From: Candidatus Dojkabacteria bacterium
GTDB taxonomy: Bacteria > Patescibacteriota > Dojkabacteria > SC72 > JAFGCJ01
NCBI GenBank assembly: GCA_016929645.1
Contig: JAFGIK010000036.1
Span: forward strand, 1-56,146
Length of the DNA stretch: 56,146 nucleotides
Direction: 5' to 3'
Shown: piece after piece, positions 25,930 to 34,034 of the stretch
How the letters are laid out: every line of letters starts with the position of its first letter
Position numbering within the stretch: the stretch's first letter is position 1
Notes under the pieces: model-generated
Database searches by the model: none
Seen by the model: only the letters and a program-made list of their open reading frames with translations
What the model was told of the DNA's origin: nothing
Position numbers and translations under genes: made by a program

Positions 25930-28900
25930 TTATCGACCTATGCCACCACGATTTTTTTCACGTTTTAATTCTTCATCAACAACATGGGGATCTACGTGAG
26001 ATACAAGGGTAAGTAATAAAAAAGGATATGAGAAAACTCTATTTTGCCACTTTACAATAGATTGTCTAACACCTTCCTGTACTCCATATTGTCCCCTAGC
26101 TTCAAAGGCATTATATACGCAGGCTCTATCATGTAGTTTTTCCAAAAACTTACGACCGAGAACTTTAGGGAACGCAGACACGGCTTTAGCTCTATTTGCA
26201 GCAGCTACAAGCAATTTCCTTATTGATTCCGTTCCTAAATATGCTTTGAAGTTCTTAAACAGACTAATTATTCCTTCTGCAATACCATCGACCATCCTTT
26301 TTCCAATTTCCTCTGACACTGATATTAACCACAAATCATGATCGGAGAAGACTGGTATATTTGAAGTACATGTCATTATATAGCCATCTTGTTCCTCTTT
26401 GAAAGCAAACAGTCCATTCAATGTAGGATATAATCCATTCAATGTAGGATCACCACGAAATCTGTTTGAAATTACATCGTATTGACCCTTTGTTATTGTT
26501 ATACTTCTATCTTTCTCATCCTTGCTTCCAGAAAACAGGACATTTATAGCATCGACATCCCCGCCAAGACACTGCGTTAAAACACCTTTATCATCATCCG
26601 TTATCAGAGTATAATTTCTTTGAGATTGCACCACGTTACAGAATTCAAAGTATTTTTCACCAAGCTTTTCCTTATCGCTTTCTGTTACTAAGACCGATTT
26701 TGTGTAATATGTAAGGTTAGCAAATATTTCAGGATTAATTTCACGTAAATCTTCAAGGCCAAGACCGGCAGCTCTTGCACCAGCAATATCTAGTATATAT
26801 ATCGTAGATTTAGGACTACCAAACAAAACATCAAAACGACGATTATCACTACCAATATTGAGCATCCTCATAACAGATTGCACCTGGTGAGGAGTCAACT
26901 TAAGTATCATGTTAACAACAAGATTTGCAAGAAAATCAGTAATAGGCTCAGACATTTCACCATCCACTGACTCTCCAGTAATTCTCTTACCACTCATATC
27001 TGATACAAGGGCTGTATCGTAAAGTTCTTCAATAGATTTTAGCAACTTTATCAATGAAGGAAGTTTAAGCATAGGTGTTTCACCAGAAGTAAGATCTGCA
27101 TTCAATTCTTGAACCAGGCCTTCATTATATATTGGTCCCAAAGATATCAGGCCTTCCCACATTGCAATCCCACATGCTCTTTCTAAAGCTTCCATAATCC
27201 CTTTTTCAGCAACACTCCCAGCAGCATCTTGATATAATGCGCATAATAATGAAGGAAACGTTCCCACAGGTCGATGCTCACCTTCCCTCCACTCCTGAAG
27301 GATTCCATCTATCTGCTCCTGAGTACACCAAGCGTTTAAAGCATCATGATCAAAAATACCTTCATATAAACTCAGAGGAAGCATCGCATATAAATCTGCA
27401 GATACACCGTCAGCCTTTTCTGTTGGACCCAAAGGCTTAAATCCGGTTGCTCTTTCAAGCAGTGTAACTCTTTCAGCTAAAAGTGGCATACGACTAGAAG
27501 TATCTCTCGCTTCAAGAACATCATCCCAGCGCGCAGTAAGTACTTCACCTGCCATAACTCTAAGTTTATGCTCCAATTGGGCATTTTCGACATCACGATC
27601 ATATCCGCTAATCACACTTGAAACCTTGGCAAGACGCAATAGCAGCTCCACTCGACTCCTAGCTACAGCAACAATGTTTGAGCCAGATTCACTATCTACT
27701 ACCTTGAGAAAATTATCAACAAGTGAAGAATCTCTTCCTCTTGGTTCAGGACTTACTGAACGACCCAACTTTGGACTTGTCCTGGCTAAATAATCAGCCT
27801 GTTCTATCATCTGACTTGCATCTTCTGAAGTAAATCTATCATTCCCATAATCCATTACGGTCACACCTGATAAAATCTTATCCAGAGCAAAGTCAACCCT
27901 GAAATATGATGAAAGTAACAACATATCAGATAAAGCAACCACCGCGTTATGCTGCTCACCTGTAATCTTACCTTCTTTTAGTCTTGATAACAGAATTTCA
28001 TAAAAATGATCTAAGCGCTCGACATCTGCATCATCCGTACTTATTAAATTGATAATATGCCTGGCACTTCCAAAATTTAATAGGGTCTGTGCAACATCAG
28101 GACATTGGGCTACGGGAAGCTCTTCAATATACCTTCGCCAATCTTCAATATCATGGAAATACGCTTCTGCACCACTTAAATGCTGGGTAGCCAAATCATT
28201 ATCTTTTCGTTTTCTATCTTCAAAATCGGCAACAGTTTCATGAATTGCACGGGAATCTAAAAGTATCTCAGGTAAAAGATTGGAATAACCGTTATTTACA
28301 ACATTATCTACTAAATTATAGGATTGACGGAAAGCTTTACCTTCAGAAGAAGGATAAACACAGCGTTCATAACATCCACGCAAATAGGCATATCCCGAAA
28401 AAGAAGAAGTATCACAAAGAGACACAATGCCAAGAGTATTTTCAATATTCGAAATAGTTTGTTCTGATCCTAATATACTGGAAATCAATACATTTAATTG
28501 TTCTGCATTTTGATAACCTGATGTCAGAATTTCAGCAATTCGCTGAGGCATATCTTTTCGTTTTGATCCTTTATGCCAGGATTTAAGAACCTCATAAACC
28601 AGCCTTGATTGAATGTTTTTAAGCTGAGTATCTGGACTGGAAAACGCCCGAAACATACCACAAAGATTTTGCTCAAAGCTAGAATGCAAATTTTTAGATA
28701 ACCTCCTGCCGGATCTATTATCATCCAATCCTTTTAGCTGGTCTTTTTCCAATTCAAGATAAAGACCTAAAAGCTTGGAATTCCTTGGATCTGAAGAAAA
28801 TTTCTCACTAAGTTGAGGTATATACTCTAATGGGAATTGATCCTTTTTGCTAGGGGTAAGAAACTTAAAATCGCGATTGAGATTTTCAATATAACGAGGA

Positions 28901-29019
28901 TTACTATAGACCGCAGCCAAATCATGACCCCAGGTTTTCTTATCAAAAACCAAATGATGCTCACCCGAGCCTTCGCAACCAGAAGTCCAATTATCTCTTG
29001 CGTATGATTTAACATCCAT
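25930..29019 (-). CDS. Large helical protein of unknown function
   Basis: 1029 residues, not recognised. Mostly helical with alternating charged and leucine-rich stretches, no convincing signal peptide, no membrane segment and no nucleotide-binding or protease motif. The N-terminus (SGCEGSGEHHLVFDKKTWGHD) has a Cys/His cluster. A short tandem duplication at DNA level (17 bases repeated with period 21, 26413-26450) gives TLNGLYPTLNGL near residue 860. The uninterrupted frame, normal codon use and a terminator show it is a real gene. It is the largest gene in the window. Confidence 0.7.
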   Translation of the reverse strand: MDVKSYARDNWTSGCEGSGEHHLVFDKKTWGHDLAAVYSNPRYIENLNRDFKFLTPSKKDQFPLEYIPQLSEKFSSDPRNSKLLGLYLELEKDQLKGLDDNRSGRRLSKNLHSSFEQNLCGMFRAFSSPDTQLKNIQSRLVYEVLKSWHKGSKRKDMPQRIAEILTSGYQNAEQLNVLISSILGSEQTISNIENTLGIVSLCDTSSFSGYAYLRGCYERCVYPSSEGKAFRQSYNLVDNVVNNGYSNLLPEILLDSRAIHETVADFEDRKRKDNDLATQHLSGAEAYFHDIEDWRRYIEELPVAQCPDVAQTLLNFGSARHIINLISTDDADVERLDHFYEILLSRLKEGKITGEQHNAVVALSDMLLLSSYFRVDFALDKILSGVTVMDYGNDRFTSEDASQMIEQADYLARTSPKLGRSVSPEPRGRDSSLVDNFLKVVDSESGSNIVAVARSRVELLLRLAKVSSVISGYDRDVENAQLEHKLRVMAGEVLTARWDDVLEARDTSSRMPLLAERVTLLERATGFKPLGPTEKADGVSADLYAMLPLSLYEGIFDHDALNAWCTQEQIDGILQEWREGEHRPVGTFPSLLCALYQDAAGSVAEKGIMEALERACGIAMWEGLISLGPIYNEGLVQELNADLTSGETPMLKLPSLIKLLKSIEELYDTALVSDMSGKRITGESVDGEMSEPITDFLANLVVNMILKLTPHQVQSVMRMLNIGSDNRRFDVLFGSPKSTIYILDIAGARAAGLGLEDLREINPEIFANLTYYTKSVLVTESDKEKLGEKYFEFCNVVQSQRNYTLITDDDKGVLTQCLGGDVDAINVLFSGSKDEKDRSITITKGQYDVISNRFRGDPTLNGLYPTLNGLFAFKEEQDGYIMTCTSNIPVFSDHDLWLISVSEEIGKRMVDGIAEGIISLFKNFKAYLGTESIRKLLVAAANRAKAVSAFPKVLGRKFLEKLHDRACVYNAFEARGQYGVQEGVRQSIVKWQNRVFSYPFLLLTLVSHVDPHVVDEELKREKNRGGIGR

Positions 29020-29144
29020 AGCTTAATATTTACGCCTTATCTATAAAATAATGGGCTAGATTTGCCGCCATTATATCATCAGTTATAGAGCCAAACAATA
29101 GCATAATAGTTTTCGATAATACTCAAAGAAATCTACCAAATTAC

Positions 29145-29627
29145 CTATTTTTCGGGCTTTTCAAAATCCTTATCCCACTCAATCAAAATATCCTCTTTGT
29201 TATCAGGATTAATAAGCACAGGCAGCTCAATACCCCTTACAAGTCTGCCAATATCTAAAATATCAACAATTTCTTTATGTTTAATCGTATATTTTCCAAA
29301 CATACTGTTATCAATTTCAAATGTCATCTCCAGCTGGGGCTGATCATTGACAGTAAGGCCTGTTCTCTCGCAGCCTATCAACCGAGCATTTCCAGACAAA
29401 CCGACTTCATGGAATCTCTGCACACGTTTCAGATTCTTTTTTTCAAGATAGTTCAAAAACATCACTAATCCTATGGGAAAAATCGTAAAACTCATACCCA
29501 TAATAAAGAAAAACCACCGAAGCGAAAACCCATCATCAGTCAAAGCCTCAGGATCAGTGAAGAAAATTGCTATAAAAAAACCTATTCCGACAAGAAATTG
29601 AGGGATAACAAAAAGGAATTTGGACAT
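29145..29627 (-). CDS. Two-span membrane protein with C-terminal beta domain (DUF3592-like)
   Basis: 160 residues: two hydrophobic segments (~5-22 and ~36-58), then a soluble beta-rich part (VGLSGNARLIGCERTGLTVN, then PQLEMTFEID and IELPVLINPDNKEDILIEW). The layout, with a late G...LPV.I.P segment, resembles DUF3592-type proteins of unknown role. It starts 50 bases before the end of the next small membrane protein gene, both on the minus strand. Confidence 0.5.
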   Translation of the reverse strand: MSKFLFVIPQFLVGIGFFIAIFFTDPEALTDDGFSLRWFFFIMGMSFTIFPIGLVMFLNYLEKKNLKRVQRFHEVGLSGNARLIGCERTGLTVNDQPQLEMTFEIDNSMFGKYTIKHKEIVDILDIGRLVRGIELPVLINPDNKEDILIEWDKDFEKPEK

Positions 29628-29676
29628 AATTATAAAAGAATTAGTTTAATTATAGGGCAAATATAAAAATTAAATA

Positions 29677-30072
29677 TTAAGCAATACCAAGCTTCTTTTT
29701 TCTAATATTATTGATAATCAAAACTGTAATAAAATAGACAAGAGAAAACATTACAAAGACAGCTACAAATATAATAATCGCTAAAAATACCAACCCCAAC
29801 CCATTGAAACCTCCCCAAAAATTCTGTAAATATTCATCCAAATCACAAGAATACACTGGAATATCAGTAGCATATGGACCACAAACACCACTATAAGACA
29901 TAAGATGTCCCATATAAAGAGTACCAATTACAAGAACATCGACAATCACAGGAATACTTAATGCAAGAAGAAAATAAGTCAATATCAGAAGAGCTATATT
30001 CAACCTTTTTGGGGAACTTTTACTGGAGCACGAAGCTGAAGAATCACAAGATATTTGAGAGTTATCTGCCAT
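29677..30072 (-). CDS. Small two-span membrane protein
   Basis: 131 residues from the ATG at 30072, preferred over the longer frame to 30132 because AGGA lies eight bases upstream and the first 20 codons of the longer frame look non-coding. Ser/Cys-rich start (SQISCDSSASCSSKSS), two membrane spans (~25-50 and ~90-118), a short loop between them with Cys pairs (GVCGPYATDIPVYSCDLDEY), and a basic tail (NNIRKKKLG). No family recognised. Confidence 0.5.
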   Translation of the reverse strand: MADNSQISCDSSASCSSKSSPKRLNIALLILTYFLLALSIPVIVDVLVIGTLYMGHLMSYSGVCGPYATDIPVYSCDLDEYLQNFWGGFNGLGLVFLAIIIFVAVFVMFSLVYFITVLIINNIRKKKLGIA

Positions 30073-30174
30073 AATATTCCTAAAAAAGTTAGTTTTATGC
30101 CAGCCAAATACTCCTAATACTTCAGCATCCATAGTGGATTATTAATTATAAGTTTATCATACAAGGAAAACTTT

Positions 30175-30183
30175 TGATATAAT
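30175..30183 (+). promoter_or_regulatory. Extended -10 promoter of the 2H phosphoesterase gene
   Basis: TGATATAAT at 30175-30183 (TG, one base, TATAAT). No clear -35. Expected transcription start near 30190, leaving about 40 bases before the ATG at 30230. Confidence 0.5.
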
Positions 30184-30229
30184 CTCAAATATTTAACATT
30201 AAGAGAATAAGCCGATTCAGATATATACC

Positions 30230-30871
30230 ATGGAAAATCAATCCACTCTAAATGCAGTTTTTAGTATTTCTGAGCCCTTAAAGTCAGAAATCATTAAAAT
30301 TTCATTAGAAATTAAGGAAAAATACGGTTCAACCTGGTGGCTCGATAACAAACAATACTATCTTCATCTTCCGCTGTACCTTTTTGCATGCAATAAAAGC
30401 TCTGTTCCTAAAGCAATTGAAGCAGGTGAAAAATTTGCTGCAAAACTAGAACCTATTGAAGTCAAAGTCGAGGATTTATTTAAAAGCCATGGAGGACTGA
30501 TTATGATTAAGTTTTCCCTTCCTGAAAAGCTATATCAATACCATATTGAATCATTAGAAATATTCAACCCTATACGTAATGGATGCCTTAGAGACAAGAT
30601 GAAAAACAAAGAATTTCTTGAGAAGCTCTCAGACACCGAGCGCAAAAATATTGATGACTACGGACATATCTGGATCAAAGATAAGTACAGTCCCCATGTA
30701 ACAATAGCAAGAATCGAAGACGAATCAATAGCCAATGAAATTATCGACAAATACAAATTCAAATTCATAGGTAAAAAGGCTTTAATTGAAAGATTTCAGA
30801 TCCATGAAGCATTCTATGGTGTTGACGACAGGGTGGAATTGGCACTGGATGTGAAGATCGGCGGAAAATGA
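30230..30871 (+). CDS. 2H phosphoesterase superfamily protein
   Basis: 213 residues with the paired histidine motifs of the LigT/2H fold: YYLHLPLYLF (~42-51, H-x-P in place of H-x-T/S) and YSPHVTIARI (~160-169). Members act on 2',3'-cyclic or 2'-5' linked nucleotides. The first motif is altered, which may change chemistry or substrate. A 2H assignment is fairly safe; substrate unknown. It has its own promoter and ends in TGA. Confidence 0.7.
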   Translation: MENQSTLNAVFSISEPLKSEIIKISLEIKEKYGSTWWLDNKQYYLHLPLYLFACNKSSVPKAIEAGEKFAAKLEPIEVKVEDLFKSHGGLIMIKFSLPEKLYQYHIESLEIFNPIRNGCLRDKMKNKEFLEKLSDTERKNIDDYGHIWIKDKYSPHVTIARIEDESIANEIIDKYKFKFIGKKALIERFQIHEAFYGVDDRVELALDVKIGGK

Positions 30872-31189
30872 TCAAGGATAACAGTGATTTGATGGGATTT
30901 TATATCATCAGAAAACTATCTTTTGATATTGTTGCTACTCGACTATAAATTAAAGGCTTTTTCTCGATTAATTATTTCAGACTTAATTTCGTATCACTCA
31001 TATCCCCCAATTATGTCAAATTGAGGGAAACAAATCCCGCAATTTAACAAATTTGTGGGAATCATGAAACGATTAAGCATTTAATAATTGCATATTTCAA
31101 GACGACTAGACATTTTTTCAAGCAGCGCGAAAAGTTAAATGAAATTTATCGATACTCTTATCAACTTTTTAAACTAAATCCAACGTAAT
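30872..31189. other. Gap between convergent genes, weak hairpin only
   Basis: 318 bases between convergent genes. The only structure seen is an 8-bp stem TCCCGCAA (31035-31042)/TTGTGGGA (31053-31060) with one G-T pair and no clear T-run on the plus strand. No ORF, tRNA or promoter is convincing. Confidence 0.4.
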
Positions 31190-32899
31190 TCAGCGAATAG
31201 ATATGCCAAGCGGACAGGGAACATTATCAGAAGTTTTTCCAACCCATAGCAATGAGGCTACTTGTGACAAGTCCGTAATACTTACATCATCAGGCGCTAA
31301 GAACGTTGTACCATCTAATTTAGTAACTACTAGTTGAAGCAACTGTGGATCATATTCTATTGTAATGTTTGAAGGTGTCTCAAATTCTATTAGTCCAAAT
31401 TTTTCATACCCACCACAAGCAAGCGTTAAGTTGGTATTTACTTGTCCCGCAGGGATAAAGCTAACATTGCTCGTATTTGCACTTGAAGCATTTCTATATA
31501 TTTCCGCCCCAGGAAAATAAAAGCTACCACTTATTGTTCCTGCATACCAATAACTCACAAGTTCTTCAATAGTTGTAATATCTGCCAAAAATGGGTTACC
31601 AGAAGATCTTACCATTTCTATCAAAACCTGATCAGCATCTACGTATATACTTTGGCCTCCATTAAGATAATATGCATTTGCATTTTCAACCTGCTTGGCA
31701 CGAATCTTATCAACATAATTGTAGACAAAGTTAGCATATGCATTTTGTAAATCGACTTCCGGTTGGAGAGTCTGCGACAACCAAATATAAAAACCCCATA
31801 AGCCATAGTTTTTATCCTGAATATCCAAATTCCCTTGCGCAGTAAACCATTCGACACTTTCAACAAAATGCCTACGTATTGATGGATTATTATTATATGC
31901 AAATTCGGTAAAATCCTGAGCTGGAATCTGCTGTAAATAATAAACAACCTCCATAGCTCTAGCCATGCTTTCTTCAATTTCTGGACGCGATCCACAAAAG
32001 TAAGTTTGAGGATCTGCCCAGTCATCTACTTTTGTTACATTACCCAAAACAGAAGTAAAGTACTTATGAATAAATTCATGGAGTAAAGTTGCAATCCATT
32101 CCTGTGACGATTCAGACGGTATTTGGCCATAATCTGTACTTACAATAATATACCCACCTCTAGCACAAGGCTTATTTGGATCTTTTGCATCAGAATATGT
32201 CCAATCCGTCATTGTTACAGCATTACCACCAGATTCCTTTTTTAAAAATATCTCTAATTTATCATCTTCTACTGGGTAAAGCGGTAAAGCTAACGATCCT
32301 TTCCAAAAACCAACCGCTTGCTCACTAGCTGATTGTATTGACTGTAAAAGACCTGCAGAGGCAGGATCTTGCGCATCATAATAAATACGAAAGTCAGGAG
32401 AATCAACAACTTTTGGCTCAACAAATGTTGAAATCTCCTCGCGTACACGATTGTAAGGCTCTACTGTCGAAACTGGACATTCACCAGCACACGGTGTGAA
32501 AGTCGGACGAGGAGTAGATGTTAACCTTATCGGAACTGTAGGTGTAGGAGTGAAAATTGAAGATTCTCGAGGAATAATATTAGTTGCAGTTGGAGATGGT
32601 CCTACACTAGGACCCGAAGTAGACACTCCACTCGGTTCAGACCCACATGAAGTTCCTAAAGTAAGCATAATCAAAGCAACAACAAAAGCTTTAGCAAGGC
32701 GATTATCGCAGATTGATCCTTTCAAATGATTTTGAGAAAGTCTTAGAAACCTTGTATAAAGATCAGGCAAAATTTGCAATAAATCATCACCAGCTTCAAA
32801 TATTTCTGCTACATAAGGATTAAAATCAGGCAAAATACCTTCTGTATAAGGATTTCTTTCGTATCCAATATTTAAGACATTTTCATTGATTTGAAGCAT
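31190..32899 (-). CDS. Surface-anchored HExxH metallopeptidase
   Basis: 569 residues. After ~68 residues a hydrophobic stretch ends in LIMLTLGTSCGS, which could be a membrane anchor or a lipobox-like site. A Thr/Pro-rich stalk follows (~90-140). The body has the zinc signature LLHEFIHKYFT (His near 275) with a likely third ligand in EIEESMARAMEVV about 35 residues later, as in gluzincins. DYGQIPSESSQEWIATLLHE before the signature resembles basic secreted peptidases. The tail is beta-rich. Probably a secreted or cell-surface protease. The long N-terminal part before the anchor is unusual, and the start may be further downstream. Confidence 0.65.
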   Translation of the reverse strand: MLQINENVLNIGYERNPYTEGILPDFNPYVAEIFEAGDDLLQILPDLYTRFLRLSQNHLKGSICDNRLAKAFVVALIMLTLGTSCGSEPSGVSTSGPSVGPSPTATNIIPRESSIFTPTPTVPIRLTSTPRPTFTPCAGECPVSTVEPYNRVREEISTFVEPKVVDSPDFRIYYDAQDPASAGLLQSIQSASEQAVGFWKGSLALPLYPVEDDKLEIFLKKESGGNAVTMTDWTYSDAKDPNKPCARGGYIIVSTDYGQIPSESSQEWIATLLHEFIHKYFTSVLGNVTKVDDWADPQTYFCGSRPEIEESMARAMEVVYYLQQIPAQDFTEFAYNNNPSIRRHFVESVEWFTAQGNLDIQDKNYGLWGFYIWLSQTLQPEVDLQNAYANFVYNYVDKIRAKQVENANAYYLNGGQSIYVDADQVLIEMVRSSGNPFLADITTIEELVSYWYAGTISGSFYFPGAEIYRNASSANTSNVSFIPAGQVNTNLTLACGGYEKFGLIEFETPSNITIEYDPQLLQLVVTKLDGTTFLAPDDVSITDLSQVASLLWVGKTSDNVPCPLGISIR

Positions 32900-33148
32900 A
32901 GCGCGATGATATCACAATATGCCCCATAAACATACATATTAGGTCTACAACGTATTGAGGCAGTCGCACTATGTAAAAACTATTTTTCCCTAATATTGAC
33001 AGAATAATCTTACATGTTAAGGCGTATGAATATAAGTGGAAGTTCTTATTTAAGATTCCAGATTTAGATTAATTGATGTCCGATTCCAAAAGCTCGGAAT
33101 AAGCTTTAGCTTTGGGAATAAGCGATAAAATTGTTTAACAAAACAACA

Positions 33149-33165
33149 TCGGGCTAGCCGGACTC
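33149..33165. repeat. Partial copy of the tRNA-Pro 3' end
   Basis: TCGGGCTAGCCGGACTC matches the 3' end of tRNA-Pro (33321-33337, TCGGGGTAGCCGGACTC) at 16 of 17 bases in the same orientation, 172 bases away. Such a partial copy is what an integration event at a tRNA leaves behind, although the interval is very short. Confidence 0.5.
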
Positions 33166-33238
33166 AGTCTCTTCATATTAATCTTTTATTGTAAGACATA
33201 CGTAACTGTAAGCTCGTTGCATTCGTCACTCGCTAACC

Positions 33239-33279
33239 AGTATACGGAAACCGGCTTCGCCGGTGTTATTCCATATACT
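33239..33279. repeat. Cruciform-type inverted repeat
   Basis: Nested inverted repeats: outer AGTATACGGAA (33239-33249) with TTCCATATACT (33269-33279), one mismatch; inner ACCGGC (33250-33255) and GCCGGT (33259-33264) around TTC. It lies downstream of tRNA-Pro on the minus strand. Confidence 0.6.
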
Positions 33280-33282
33280 CGT

Positions 33283-33321
33283 ATATGTTTGAAAATACAA
33301 ACTTTGTATTTTCAAACATAT
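33283..33321 (-). repeat. 19-bp perfect inverted repeat abutting tRNA-Pro
   Basis: 33283-33301 and 33303-33321 are exact reverse complements with one base between. The last base of the repeat is the discriminator of tRNA-Pro. It may act as the tRNA terminator or 3' processing signal, or be a remnant of integration. A/T-rich (ATGTTTGAAAATACAAA core). Confidence 0.7.
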
Positions 33322-33394
33322 CGGGGTAGCCGGACTCGAACCGGCGACCTCACGTACCCGAAACGTGCGCTCTAGCCAACTGAGCTATACCCCG
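33321..33394 (-). tRNA. tRNA-Pro (anticodon CGG)
   Basis: Acceptor CGGGGTA/TACCCCG, D-arm AGCTCAGTTGGCTAGAGC, anticodon stem CACGT/ACGTG with loop TTCGGGT giving CGG, T-arm GCCGG TTCGAGT CCGGC, discriminator A73. No CCA encoded. Reads CCG proline codons. Confidence 0.93.
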
Positions 33395-33529
33395 AATATG
33401 ATGAATTTTCACACTATTATAACACTAAAATATTGTTACTTAATTGCCTAGATACGCGTACTATAAGGTATCGAATACCCCATAAGGGTGATTCATTAAA
33501 AACCAAAAGACTTGAGAAATCTTTCAGAA

Positions 33530-33537
33530 AAGGAGAT
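33530..33537 (+). promoter_or_regulatory. Strong Shine-Dalgarno site, unusual in this window
   Basis: AAAGGAGATATAACATG: AAGGAGAT with ideal spacing before the ATG at 33543. Ribosomal-protein and other housekeeping genes here lack any such site, so this one marks the gene as different from its neighbours. Confidence 0.8.
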
Positions 33538-33542
33538 ATAAC

Positions 33543-33914
33543 ATGGGAAAGAGAATGTTGCAAAAAATCGGTCTGGGAGGAGTTTTTTTCCTCCTTTGCA
33601 TCATCGGGCTCATACTGGCAGACACATTTGGCATCCTGCCAAGAAAAACCGATATTACGGCAACACCTCCGGTTTTACGGAGTACTAGTTACTCGTGGCA
33701 ACGAGTAGAAACGCAACAGTACCTCCTGGAACCCGGCAAAACAATGGAATTTCAAAGTCAGGGAGAAGTCTTCTCCATGACAAATTCCACGAATGCCGGA
33801 CTAATCTGCGCAAGATGCGAAAGCATCGCAGACGGGAGGATAAAAGTTAACGGAAAAATAGTTGGTTCATATTCGCAATCAGAGGAGGATTTTATAATTT
33901 CAATAATAAAGTAA
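33543..33914 (+). CDS. Small membrane-anchored protein in inverted-repeat cassette
   Basis: 123 residues: a short basic start (MGKRMLQKIGLGG), one membrane span (~14-27, VFFLLCIIGLILAD), then ~95 residues probably outside the cell, beta-rich, with a Cys pair (LICARCESIADG) and a glycine turn (IKVNGKIVGSY). No family recognised. The start is fixed by the strong Shine-Dalgarno site. The inverted-repeat flanks, higher G+C and distinct translation signal all suggest recent acquisition. Confidence 0.6.
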   Translation: MGKRMLQKIGLGGVFFLLCIIGLILADTFGILPRKTDITATPPVLRSTSYSWQRVETQQYLLEPGKTMEFQSQGEVFSMTNSTNAGLICARCESIADGRIKVNGKIVGSYSQSEEDFIISIIK

Positions 33915-34034
33915 AATCCCGCCACAATCCAATGTAAACCATATTTTCAAAACAAAACTCAAGTCTTTTGGTTTACATTCCTTGATATTCAGAGAAAACG
34001 CCAGAGATCGAAAACCATCAAATACGTAATCAAA

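Larger units (their letters stand above)
33500..33974 (+). mobile_element. Small cassette flanked by 17-bp terminal inverted repeats
   Basis: AAACCAAAAGACTTGAG (33500-33516) and its exact reverse complement (33958-33974) enclose 475 bases holding one gene. A second inverted pair, AATGTAAACC (33931-33940)/GGTTTACATT (33970-33979), overlaps the right end. No target-site duplication is obvious. The enclosed gene is richer in G+C than its surroundings (111 of 240 bases at 33541-33780 by hand count) and has the only textbook Shine-Dalgarno site in the window. It looks like a MITE-like or captured cassette; no transposase is present. Confidence 0.5.

Noticed and set aside
26413-26450. Tandem repeat array inside the large gene
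   Set aside because: Only two copies of 17 bases (period 21); a local duplication rather than an array.
33433-33708. 91-residue open frame overlapping the cassette gene
   Set aside because: Different frame from the gene that has the strong Shine-Dalgarno site and a membrane span; it reads through the inverted repeat and has no recognisable features.
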